A DNA stretch of 59,656 nt from RGDT01 sp964630925. GTDB lineage: Bacteria > Planctomycetota > Planctomycetia > Gemmatales > Gemmataceae. The stretch lies in assembly GCA_964630925.1 (NCBI GenBank), contig CAZVZK010000059.1, positions 1-59,656 of the forward strand. The letters are read 5' to 3'. Shown here in pieces: positions 52,522-59,656 of this stretch. Both the position numbers and the translations under genes were made by a program. The first letter of the stretch is position 1. The number at the start of each line of letters is the position of its first letter. The notes under the pieces are model-generated. The model ran no database searches, was not told where the DNA came from, and saw only the letters and a program-made list of their open reading frames with translations.

Positions 52522-52956
52522 ATGAGGAGCCGCGTCGCAGCCCTGCTGATCGCGTGCAGCCTCCCCTTGATCCTGCCGAGGGGGTGGTGCTGCATGCTCG
52601 CCTGCGCCGTGAAGGCGGCCCAGGCGGCGGAGTCCGCCTCGCGTCCCGGCCCCTGCCGCTGCACGGGCCGGGGCTGCTCTTGCGCCGGCGGGTACTGCTG
52701 CGGCTGCGCGAGCCAGGCCCGCCCCGACGCACCCGCCCCGCCCGAGAGGCCCCGTCCCGCCAAGAACTGCCCATGCGCCGGCCGCGACACCACGCTGCCC
52801 TCCGGCCCGGAGCAAGACAGCCCCGGCCTGCCGCCGGCCCCGGTGCCCGAGCCGCCGCTCGCGGCGGAGGCGCTCGCCGCCTCCGCGCTGGCCGCCCCCG
52901 CCTTCACCTCCCTCCCGCCGCCGCCCCGCCTCCTGAGCTGCCTCTGGCTCTGCTAG
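52522..52956 (+). CDS. Cys-rich secreted protein (family member E)
   Basis: A 144-aa protein: signal peptide MRSRVAALLIACSLPLILPRG, immediately WCCMLAC, then a dense cluster of Cys in pairs (CRCTGRGCSC, YCCGC), NCPCAGRD, a proline-rich spacer and a C terminus LLSCLWLC. It diverges from the related gene at 51890 across a 170-bp region. The density of vicinal and CxC cysteines would suit soft-metal binding or a disulfide-rich fold. No family name known. Confidence 0.6.
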   Translation: MRSRVAALLIACSLPLILPRGWCCMLACAVKAAQAAESASRPGPCRCTGRGCSCAGGYCCGCASQARPDAPAPPERPRPAKNCPCAGRDTTLPSGPEQDSPGLPPAPVPEPPLAAEALAASALAAPAFTSLPPPPRLLSCLWLC

Positions 52957-53037
52957 TGCGCGCGCCGCCCGGCACGCCGACGCCACGCCCCGAGGCATAC
53001 CTTCCTTTCCTTCATCCACCTGACGGAGGCTGATCCC

Positions 53038-53913
53038 GTGCGTATCCACCATCCCGTCCCCCGGACGGTGTCGCGGCGTCCTCGCCGCGCGTTCACGCTG
53101 ATCGAGCTGCTGGTAGTCATCGCCATCGTCGCCGTCCTCATCGGCCTGCTCCTCCCTGCCGTGCAGAAGGTCCGCGAGGCCGCCGCGCGGATGCACAGCT
53201 CCAACAACCTCAAGCAGGTCGCCCTGGCGGCCCACAACGCCCACGACGCCCACGGCGGCCTGCCGCCGATGCTGGGCGACTACCCCGGACCCGGCCAGGG
53301 CGGCGGCAGCGGCCCGGCGTTCTTCCACCTGCTGCCGTACATCGAGCAGGAGCCGCTCTACAAGAAGGCCCTCAACCCGGCCTCTGGCAGGCACGAGGCC
53401 GCCTTCGCCGGCGCGAACGCGACGCCGGTGGCCGCCTACCGCAACCCGGCCGACCCCAGCGCCGGCGGGCAGGGCACCGTCGATGGGCTGGGGGCCTGCG
53501 GCTACGCGGCCAACTTCCTCGTCTTCGGCCGTGCCTGAAGGGGCTGAGGGAAGGCGATGCCCTCCAGTTGGTGGGCCAGAGCGACTTTCTCCGCGTCCTT
53601 CCCCGACGGCACGTCCAGCACGCTCCTGTTCGCCGAGAGGTACTCGCGCTGCGGCGACGGCGGCGGCCAGTGGGGCCGGCCCACGGCGGACCGCTGGCTG
53701 CCCGTCTTCGCCGCCTGGAGCTGGGGGCCTTTCCAGGTGCGCCCGTCGGCGGCCGGCTGCGACCCGGTCCGCGCCTCGACCCCGTTCAGCGGGGGCATCC
53801 AGGTGGCCCTGGCCGACGCCAGCGTCCGTGGCGTCAGCGCGGGGATCGCACCCGAGACGTGGCACGCCGCCTGCACCCCCGACGCCAACGACGCCCTCGG
53901 GGCGGGGTGGTGA
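53038..53913 (+). pseudogene. DUF1559 pseudopilin-like gene with two compensating frameshifts
   Basis: The 5' part encodes the prepilin leader RRAFTLIELLVVIAIVAVL, the QKVREAAARMHSSNNLKQ helix and a normal DUF1559 body up to YAANFLVFGRA, where TGA (53536-53538) interrupts. Expected sequence continues one frame back (LKGLREGDALQLVGQSDF) and then returns to the original frame at SASFPDGTSSTLLFAERY, running to a normal end GGIQVALADASVRGVSAG and stop at 53913. A missing base near 53534 (run of C) and an extra base near 53583 (run of T) explain this. Start is GTG 53038. It may be a recent pseudogene or two sequencing errors in homopolymers. Confidence 0.75.
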
Positions 53914-53917
53914 AGGC

Positions 53918-54244
53918 ATGGACCTCGGCAAGGAGCTGGCGGCGTCCTCGGCGGCCCCGCTGGTCCTCTCGATCCTCGCCGCCGGCGGAGAGGCCCCCAG
54001 CGCTGTCATCCTCGCCAGCCTGAGCGACGCCTCCGGCGGCGTGATCGAGTGGTCCTCCAAGACGCTCGACCAGCACCTGGTGCGGCTGACGGGGCTGGGC
54101 CTGGCGGCGTCCCGGTGGGAGGGGCGCAAGCGGAAGCTCTACGCCATCACCCCGGCCGGCCGCGAGGCACTCGCCGCGCACAAGGAGCAGTGGCGGGCCG
54201 TGCAGGCCGCGCTGGAGCGTCTCTGGAGGGCCGGCCAAGGCTGA
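53918..54244 (+). CDS. PadR-like winged-helix regulator
   Basis: A 108-aa protein with a single winged-helix domain: APLVLSILAAGGEAPSAVILASL, then the recognition region SSKTLDQHLVRLTGLGL and the wing RKRKLYAITPAGREALAAH, followed by a final helix. It lacks the C-terminal dimerisation domain of full PadR proteins. ATG 53918 lies 4 bp past the stop of the DUF1559 gene, with GAAGG upstream, so the two were probably co-expressed. The target is unknown. Confidence 0.75.
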   Translation: MDLGKELAASSAAPLVLSILAAGGEAPSAVILASLSDASGGVIEWSSKTLDQHLVRLTGLGLAASRWEGRKRKLYAITPAGREALAAHKEQWRAVQAALERLWRAGQG

Positions 54245-54266
54245 GCGGCCGGCATGTGCGGCCTGC

Positions 54267-55100
54267 TTACCGGGCCGGGCCGCCCTGTCCCGGCCAGGGG
54301 AGGATCATGCCCACCTGGCGGCTGTACTCCTCGTACCGGCTGCCGTACGCCTCCCGCAGGTCGCGTTCTTCCAGCGCGATGCCGACGAAGATGTAGGCCG
54401 TCGTCATGGCCGCGAAGAGGAGGTGCCCCCAGGTCATCGCCGGCGTGGCCCAGAAGGCGACGAGGAAGCCGAGCATGATCGGGTGGCGGATGATGCGGTA
54501 CAGGCTTGGGGTGGCGAAGGGCGGCGGCATGTACGGCTCCCCCCGGAAGTGCATCCACGCCTGCCGCAGCCCGAACAGGTCGAAGTGGTCGATCAGGAAG
54601 GTGGACGCCAGCACCAGCAGCCAGCCCAGGCCGAAGAGCGCCCACAGGGCGGCGGAGCCGGCCGGGTGCCGCACGTCCCACACGGCCCCTGGGATGGGCC
54701 GCCACTGCCAGAACAGCAGCGCCAGCGCCAGGCTGGTGGCCAGGACGTAGGTGCTGCGCTCGGCGTGCCAGGGCACCACCTGCGCCCACCACCGCTTGAA
54801 GGCCGGGCGGGCCATGACGCTGTGCTGGACGGCGAACAGCCCCAGCAGCAGCAGGTCCACCGCCAGCGCCTCGGCCAGGGTGGCGTCAGGCCCGGCGTCG
54901 ATGGACCTGGGGGCCATGAAGTTGCCGACGAAGCCGATGGAGTACAGGAAGGCCGCCAGGAAGGCGAGGTAGCAGGCGGCGGCGTAGGCCAGGGAGGCGG
55001 CCCGGCCCGGCAGGCCAGCCGGGGCAGGGGCCGCCTGCCCTGCCTCCGGCGGGGCGGGAGCCGGGGCGGGGGCGGAGGCCGGGGCTGGGGAATCGGTCAT
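54267..55100 (-). CDS. Membrane methyltransferase of the ICMT/MddA (NnrU-like) type
   Basis: A 277-aa protein with a proline-alanine-rich N-terminal tail and about six membrane segments. The cytosolic catalytic site resembles isoprenylcysteine methyltransferases and methanethiol S-methyltransferase MddA: LYRIIRHPIMLGF, where M replaces the common Tyr of RHPxYxG, and EERDLREAYGSRYEEY. MddA-type enzymes methylate small thiols with SAM. ATG 55100 overlaps the stop of the AhpD-like gene by ATGA, so the two are translationally coupled and probably work together. Substrate is not established; methylation of a thiol or selenol is inference. Confidence 0.8.
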   Translation of the reverse strand: MTDSPAPASAPAPAPAPPEAGQAAPAPAGLPGRAASLAYAAACYLAFLAAFLYSIGFVGNFMAPRSIDAGPDATLAEALAVDLLLLGLFAVQHSVMARPAFKRWWAQVVPWHAERSTYVLATSLALALLFWQWRPIPGAVWDVRHPAGSAALWALFGLGWLLVLASTFLIDHFDLFGLRQAWMHFRGEPYMPPPFATPSLYRIIRHPIMLGFLVAFWATPAMTWGHLLFAAMTTAYIFVGIALEERDLREAYGSRYEEYSRQVGMILPWPGQGGPAR

Positions 55101-55663
55101 AGGGCCTGCTCCTGCCTGCCGCAGCGCATGGACGGCTCGGGATCGACCCCCAGGCCGTCGAGGACGCGGTTGATGAAGTTGAAGTAGCCGATGCAGTGGA
55201 CGGCATCGACGAGCTGCTCGTCGCCGTAGCCGTGGCCCCGCAGGGCGTCCAGGTCCTCGCGCCGCACGGCGGTGGGCTGGAGGGTCAGCTTGACCGCGAA
55301 GTCCAGCAGGGCCGCCTCGCGCGCGGGCAGCCCCGCCGAGCGGTAGTCCTCCTGCACGGCCCTGGCCATCTCGCCGCTGCCGACCTCCGACCGGAGGTCC
55401 TTCTCGTGCGACTCCATTCAATACAGGCAGCCGTTGACCTTCGACACGACGGTGGCGATCAGCACCCGCTCGCGCCGGCTGATGCCGCCGGGGCCGTCCA
55501 TCAGCTCGCGGTAGAGGCCGAAGCCCTGGGCCGCCGCGCCGGGCCGCAGGGACTGCACCCTGGCGACGTTGGGCACGAAGCCGGCTCGCTCCCTAGCCCG
55601 CCCGTACAGCTCGCGCAGCCTGCCCGAGGCGGCCTCCTCATCGACCGTCCGCACCCATGCCAT
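55097..55663 (-). CDS. AhpD-like peroxidase-related protein with in-frame UGA (candidate selenoprotein, CxxU)
   Basis: Reading through TGA (55418-55420) gives a 188-aa carboxymuconolactone-decarboxylase-fold protein of the AhpD-like 'peroxidase-related' group. The active-site helix ISRRERVLIATVVSKVNGC is followed by C79-L-Y-U82-M-E-S-H86, where the family has CxxC-x3-H. The UGA replaces exactly the second cysteine. Both halves keep normal family sequence (ALLDFAVKLT, GYFNFINRV) with no other damage. A hairpin with loop GGUC begins 18 nt after the UGA. ATG 55663 has GGGGGAG upstream. AhpD-like proteins cycle thiols for peroxide reduction. If Sec is not inserted, the gene is broken into 81- and 106-codon pieces. 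Sec machinery is not in this window. Confidence 0.75.
55382..55399 (-). promoter_or_regulatory. Candidate bacterial SECIS hairpin
   Basis: In the mRNA GACCUCC-GGUC-GGAGGUC forms a perfect 7-bp stem with apical loop GGUC. It starts 18 nt after the UGA, placing the loop about 25 nt downstream, within the range known for bacterial SECIS elements. E. coli fdhF also has a GGUC-containing apical loop. Confidence 0.65.
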
Positions 55664-55784
55664 CGCTCCCCCCTTCCTCAACAGGGCGGCCTTCTGCCCG
55701 GCCCGGCGGCTGGACGACGCCAGGCCGGGGGCGTGGGCCGCCCCACCCACTCCTGATGCCTGGTAGCCTTCGTCCTGACAATCT

Positions 55785-55862
55785 GGCTCCTGCCATCTGG
55801 CTCCTGCTGGCGTTCTCGTAACAGACGAAGATCAGCCGTGCCTGCCGCCCTGCGCCCGCCAT
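55785..55862 (-). pseudogene. Fragment of an arsenate reductase / low-molecular-weight phosphatase gene
   Basis: The 26 codons from ATG 55862 encode ARLIFVCYENASRSQMAGA, the P-loop CX5R(S) of ArsC/LMW phosphatases (C15, R21). After this the family sequence ends. A 14-bp tandem duplication (ATCTGGCTCCTGC repeated at 55781 and 55795) lies exactly at the break and shifts the frame. A GGGAGGGTGGGAG ribosome binding site precedes it, so a truncated peptide could still be made. Confidence 0.55.
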
Positions 55863-55898
55863 GCTCCCACCCTCCCCTCTGGCCGCACGCCGGCGGCC

Positions 55899-57353
55899 TC
55901 ATGCCAGGATGTCGTGGATGACGTGGCCATGCACGTCGGTCAGCCGGCGGTCGGTGCCGTCGTGCCTGACCGTCAACTTCGTGTGGTCGATGCCCAGGAG
56001 GTGCAGTGCCGTCGCGTTCAGGTCGTAGCCCTGCACGGGCCTGCGGGCGACCTTGTAGGAGAGTTCGTCGCTCTCGCCGTAGGAGGTGCCGCCCTTGACG
56101 CCGCCGCCCGCCAGCCACGACGTGAAGGCGAAGGGGTTGTGGTCGCGGCCCTTGCCCCACTGGGCGCAGCTCATCCGCCCGAACTCCGTCGTGCAGATCA
56201 CCAGCGTCTCGCCGAGCAGCCCCCTGGCCTTGAGGTCCTTCAGGAGGGCGGCCACCGGCCTGTCGAACCGCCGGGCCTCGCGGCCGTGGTTGTCGGCGAT
56301 GTCCTCGTGGCCGTCCCAGTTCTGGCGGGGGAAGCCGGCGTTGAGCGCGCCGGACCACACCTGCACGAAGCGGACGCCGCGCTCCGCCAGCCGCCTCGCC
56401 ATCAGGAGCTGGCGTCCCGCCGGGGCCGTCTCGGGGTCGTCCAGCCCGTACATCGCCTGCACGCGGCTGCTCTCCTTGGTGATGTCCACCGCCTCGGGGG
56501 CGGCGAGCTGGAGGCGGGCGGCCAGCTCGTAGGACCTGATGCGGGCGTCGATCTCGCTGTCGCCGGGGCGATGCCGGGCGTGTTCCGCGTTCATCTCCTC
56601 CAGCAGCCGGAGCGTGTCGCGCTCGGCGTCCGGGGTGATCCGGCTGCCCGCCCGAGGGAAGAGGTTGTGGACCGGCGGCACGCCGGGCCGGGTGGCGAAG
56701 GCCGTGCCCTGGAACGTCGCCGGCAGGAAGCCGGCCCCCCAGTTGACGGGGCCGTTCATGGGGAAGCCGCGCGGGTCGGGCAGGACGACGAACGCCGGCA
56801 GGTTGCTGTTCTCCGTGCCCAGGCCGTAGGTCACCCACGAGCCCATCGACGGGAAGCCGGGCAGGACGAACCCCGAGTTCATCAGGAACAGGGCCGGCCC
56901 GTGGACGTTCGACTTGGACCTCATCGAGTGGATGAAGCAGATGTCGTCCACGCACGAGGCCAGGTGCGGGAAGAGGGACGACACCCAGCGGCCGCACCGG
57001 CCGTGCCGCCGGAAGGGCCAGCGGCCCGGCACGATCTTGCCGGGGTCGCTCTCGAACAGCTCGACCTTGCCGCCGGGCTCGAACGCCTGGCCGGCGCGCT
57101 TCGCCAGCTCCGGCTTGTAGTCGAACGTGTCCACCTGGCTCATGCCGCCGCTGACGAAGACCTGGATGACCCGCTTCGCCTTCGCGGGGAAGTGCGGGAT
57201 CGCCCCGCCGCCCCCCTTGGCCGGGGCGTCGCGCCGCTCGCCGGCCAGCATCGCCGAGAGGGCCATGCCGGCGAAGCCCCCCCCGACGGCACCGAGGAAG
57301 CCGCGCCGGTCGGCGAGCCACGGCCGGTGATCGCACTGCCTGTAGTCGGGCAT
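55899..57353 (-). CDS. DUF1501 domain-containing protein (sulfatase-like, Tat-exported)
   Basis: A 484-aa protein. The N terminus LADRRGFLGAVGGGFAGMAL is a twin-arginine signal. The body shows DUF1501 landmarks: AKRVIQVFVSGGMSQVDTFD, MRSKSNVHGPALFLMNSGF, NLPAFVVLPDPRGFPMNG and the C-terminal LVICTTEFGRMSCAQWGKGRDHNP, resembling an alkaline-phosphatase superfamily core. It is typically paired, as here, with the cytochrome/DUF1549/DUF1553 gene upstream in transcription (57408-59656). Such pairs are abundant in planctomycetes, with no settled biochemical role; polysaccharide or sulfated-glycan use is often proposed. Confidence 0.92.
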   Translation of the reverse strand: MPDYRQCDHRPWLADRRGFLGAVGGGFAGMALSAMLAGERRDAPAKGGGGAIPHFPAKAKRVIQVFVSGGMSQVDTFDYKPELAKRAGQAFEPGGKVELFESDPGKIVPGRWPFRRHGRCGRWVSSLFPHLASCVDDICFIHSMRSKSNVHGPALFLMNSGFVLPGFPSMGSWVTYGLGTENSNLPAFVVLPDPRGFPMNGPVNWGAGFLPATFQGTAFATRPGVPPVHNLFPRAGSRITPDAERDTLRLLEEMNAEHARHRPGDSEIDARIRSYELAARLQLAAPEAVDITKESSRVQAMYGLDDPETAPAGRQLLMARRLAERGVRFVQVWSGALNAGFPRQNWDGHEDIADNHGREARRFDRPVAALLKDLKARGLLGETLVICTTEFGRMSCAQWGKGRDHNPFAFTSWLAGGGVKGGTSYGESDELSYKVARRPVQGYDLNATALHLLGIDHTKLTVRHDGTDRRLTDVHGHVIHDILA

Positions 57354-57407
57354 CGTCGCACCCTCCCAGATCGGTCCGCTTCCAGGCCGGACAAGGACGC
57401 GGCCGCT

Positions 57408-59656
57408 TCAGTCCACGAACAGGAATTCGTTGGCGTTGAACAATGCCCGGCCCAGGTGGGGCAGCCCGTGCCTGCGGGCGAGCGCCTCGGCCAGGCCCGC
57501 CTCCCGCGCCGAGGGGGCGCGGCCCAGCGCCAGGCGGTAGGCCGCCGCCACCTTGGCCGGCACGTCACCGCCGTGGGTGCCGGCCAGGCGGCGGGCGAAG
57601 TGGCCGGCCTGCCGCAGCACGAACGGGTCGTTGAGCAGCGTCAGCGACTGCACGGCGGTCGTCGTCGCCGGGCGGGCGGGGGTGCAGCCGGATGGGACCG
57701 GGAAGTCGAGGGCGTCCATGAACGGGTCCGGGGTGCTGCGGGCGATGAAGGCGTAGACGGACCGCCGCCCCTCGGGCCGCCCCGCCGGGTCGTGGTAGTC
57801 GTAGCGCGGGGACTTGCGGAACTCGTAGCGGAAGGCCATGAACGGCGGCCCGCCCATCTGCTGGTCGAGCTGGCCGCTGGCGGCCAGGATGGAGTCGCGC
57901 ACCTCCTCGGCGGACAGCTTCCGCCGGTTCATCCGCCACAGGAGCCGGTTGCCGCCGTCGATGGCGGCGGCCTTCACGTCGTGCCGGGCGGCCTGCCGGT
58001 AGGCGCTGCTGAGCATGAGGAGCAGGTGCATGGCCTTGAGCGACCAGCCCCGGCGGGGCAATTCGGACGCCAGCCAGTCCAGCAGCTCGGGGTGCGAGGG
58101 CCGCTCGCCGTTGAAGCCGAAGTCGCCCGGCGTGCCGACGAGGCCGCGCCCGAAGTGGTGCTGCCACAGGCGGTTGGCCAGCACCCTGGCCGTCAGCGGG
58201 TTGGCGGGGTGCGTGATCCACCTGGCCAGGGCGAGGCGGCGCTGCCCCTCCGGGGCGTCCTCGGCGGCGAGGTCGGCAGGGAGGCCCTTCACGGCGCTGA
58301 GCCCGCCGGGCGAGACGCGCGCCCTGGGTGATTCGGTGTCGCCCCGGTGCAGGACGTGCGTGGCCGGGGGCTTCTCGGGGATGACGCCGTATGCCAGCTC
58401 CACCTCCGGCATCTTCGCCAGATCGGCCTCCAGGGCCGCCTTCTCCCTGGCGAATTGGGCGCGCTTCGCCGCCTGCTCCTCCGTCCTGGCTTCGGGGGCG
58501 AGGGCGTCGATCTCGACGATGCCGATGCGCTTCTTGTGGATGTCCAGGCGTAGCTGCCCCATGCGGCGGGCCTGGGCCTCCGTCGCCCGCCCCCGGACGA
58601 CGCGGTCGCCCCGGCGGACGCCCGCGAAGACGGCCTGGAGGCGGTAGTAGTCCTTCTGCGGGATGGGGTCGAACTTGTGGTCGTGGCACTTCGCGCAGCC
58701 GACGGTCAGCCCGACGGTGGCCGTCATGACGGTGGTGAGCATGTTGTCGAGGTCCTGGAGCCGCGTCCCACGGCTGGCGGCCGTGCCCTGGAAGGCCGTC
58801 ACGAAGCCGGAGTAGTCCCACGGCCCGGCGGCGAGGAAGCCGGTGGCGGTCACGGAGGCCGGGTCGTCCGGGGCGGTCACGTCGCCGGCGACCTGCTCGC
58901 GGAGGAACTGGTCGTAGGGCCTGTCCTCGTTGAGGGCCCGGATGACCCAGTCGCGGTAGGGCCAGGCGTGGGGGCGCGGGTAGTCCAGCTCGAAGCCGTG
59001 CGAGTCGGCGTAGCCCGCCAGGTCGAGCCAGTGCCGGCCCCACCGCTCGCCGTAGCGGGGCGACGCCAGCAGGCGGTCCACCAGGCGCTCGTAGGCGTCG
59101 GGCCGCGCGTCCGCCAGGAAGCGGTCGATCTCCTCGGGGGCGGGCGGCAGGCCGTGCAGGCCGAACGTCGCCCGCCGGATCAGGGCGAGGCGGCCGGCCG
59201 GCGGGGCCGGCTGGAGCCCCTCCTCTTCCAGCCGGCGCAGGAGGAAGGCGTCGGCCGGCGTCCGCACCCACTCCGGCCGCTTCGCCGCCGGGACTGGCGG
59301 CGTCTCCACGGGGCGCAAGGACCACAGCACCGCGCTGACCTGCACGCCCTCGGGCCAGGCGGCCCCCTCCTCGATCCAGCGGCGCAGGTCGGCCACCTGG
59401 GCAGGCGCGAGGGGCTGGCCGGCCTTCGGCATCTTCGGCCCTTTGCCTCCCACCATCGCCAGCAGCGTCCCCTCGCCCGGCTTGCCGGGCACCAGCGCCG
59501 GGCCGCTGTCGCCGCCCTTGAGCAGGGCCTCGCGGCCGGCCAGGCTCAGGCCGCCGCTCCTCTTGCCGGGGTTGTGGCAGGAGGCGCAGCGCTCCGACAG
59601 CAGCGGGGCGATGCGGCTGCGGAAGAAGGATGCCGCGTCTGCCGGGCGGCCCCCCG
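57408..59656 (-). CDS. Planctomycete cytochrome c / DUF1549 / DUF1553 protein, 5' end outside the window
   Basis: At least 748 codons are present; the frame stays open to the right edge, so the start is missing. It holds a PSCyt1 domain with CASCHN haem motif near 59580 and LRRWIEEGAAWPEG, a DUF1549 domain (RLEEEGLQPAPPAGRLALIRRATF, RYGERWGRHWLDLAGYADSHG and a CAKCHDHKFDPIPQ haem-like motif), and a C-terminal DUF1553 domain (RLALARWITHPANPLTARVLANRLW to the end, LFNANEFLFVD). It lies 54 bp upstream of the DUF1501 gene on the same strand. The pair may bind and oxidise or hydrolyse sugars at the cell envelope, which is inference. Confidence 0.92.
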   Translation of the reverse strand, partial: GGRPADAASFFRSRIAPLLSERCASCHNPGKRSGGLSLAGREALLKGGDSGPALVPGKPGEGTLLAMVGGKGPKMPKAGQPLAPAQVADLRRWIEEGAAWPEGVQVSAVLWSLRPVETPPVPAAKRPEWVRTPADAFLLRRLEEEGLQPAPPAGRLALIRRATFGLHGLPPAPEEIDRFLADARPDAYERLVDRLLASPRYGERWGRHWLDLAGYADSHGFELDYPRPHAWPYRDWVIRALNEDRPYDQFLREQVAGDVTAPDDPASVTATGFLAAGPWDYSGFVTAFQGTAASRGTRLQDLDNMLTTVMTATVGLTVGCAKCHDHKFDPIPQKDYYRLQAVFAGVRRGDRVVRGRATEAQARRMGQLRLDIHKKRIGIVEIDALAPEARTEEQAAKRAQFAREKAALEADLAKMPEVELAYGVIPEKPPATHVLHRGDTESPRARVSPGGLSAVKGLPADLAAEDAPEGQRRLALARWITHPANPLTARVLANRLWQHHFGRGLVGTPGDFGFNGERPSHPELLDWLASELPRRGWSLKAMHLLLMLSSAYRQAARHDVKAAAIDGGNRLLWRMNRRKLSAEEVRDSILAASGQLDQQMGGPPFMAFRYEFRKSPRYDYHDPAGRPEGRRSVYAFIARSTPDPFMDALDFPVPSGCTPARPATTTAVQSLTLLNDPFVLRQAGHFARRLAGTHGGDVPAKVAAAYRLALGRAPSAREAGLAEALARRHGLPHLGRALFNANEFLFVD

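Noticed and set aside
53536..53538. In-frame TGA in the DUF1559 gene considered as selenocysteine
   Set aside because: The family has no Cys there and the conserved sequence continues in a different frame, so this is a frameshift.

Overview
The window is GC-rich DNA (strong G/C preference at third codon positions) from a planctomycete, most likely of the Gemmataceae type. That inference rests on lineage-typical families: paired DUF1501 and cytochrome/DUF1549/DUF1553 genes, DUF1559 pseudopilin-like proteins, an 'LETLEDR' export motif on a peroxidase, HEAT and PD40 proteins, and many short secreted low-complexity proteins. No rRNA, tRNA or CRISPR array was found.

Region 1 (1-17.3 kb) looks accessory. 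It holds a plasmid-type replication initiator (2585-4015, minus) with five 21-bp iterons upstream (4270-4370); a 1248-aa protein with a nuclease-like N terminus, a STAND-type NTPase core and a long C terminus, resembling Avs-type antiviral proteins; a class 3 lipase; an intracellular subtilase followed by a small protein that looks like a free-standing I9 propeptide/inhibitor; a phosphoribosyltransferase; and small orphan genes. Two of the orphans (88-636 and 14792-15856) share an unnamed ~150-aa domain. Non-coding stretches carry repeats and gene remnants.

Region 2 (17.3-31.2 kb) holds a PadR regulator translationally coupled to a PD40 surface protein, a HEAT-repeat protein whose frame has lost its natural end, an EF-hand protein, small secreted proteins, and a minus-strand cluster: response regulator, carbonic anhydrase-SulP-STAS fusion, and a spermidine-synthase-like membrane protein fused in frame to a PP2C phosphatase.

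Region 3 (31.2-35 kb) contains a complete 270-bp MITE-like element with 18-bp terminal inverted repeats and 9-bp target duplications, an animal-type haem peroxidase and a DUF1559 protein.

Region 4 (35-53 kb) is a minus-strand metal-efflux island: CzcCBA-type RND pump, P1B ATPase, periplasmic HMA protein, YnfA protein, a MacB-like ABC exporter with adaptor and two permeases, lipoproteins, and divergent Cys-rich secreted proteins. Five such Cys-rich proteins occur in the window. Twice they follow a His/Gly/Tyr-rich secreted protein in the same order.

Region 5 (53-59.7 kb) has a DUF1559 gene with two compensating frameshifts, a PadR-like regulator, a membrane thiol methyltransferase-like protein, and an AhpD-like gene whose CxxC second cysteine is an in-frame UGA. 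A hairpin with a GGUC apical loop begins 18 nt downstream, so this is a candidate selenoprotein. Then come an ArsC-like fragment, a DUF1501 gene and a DUF1549/DUF1553 gene that runs off the right edge.
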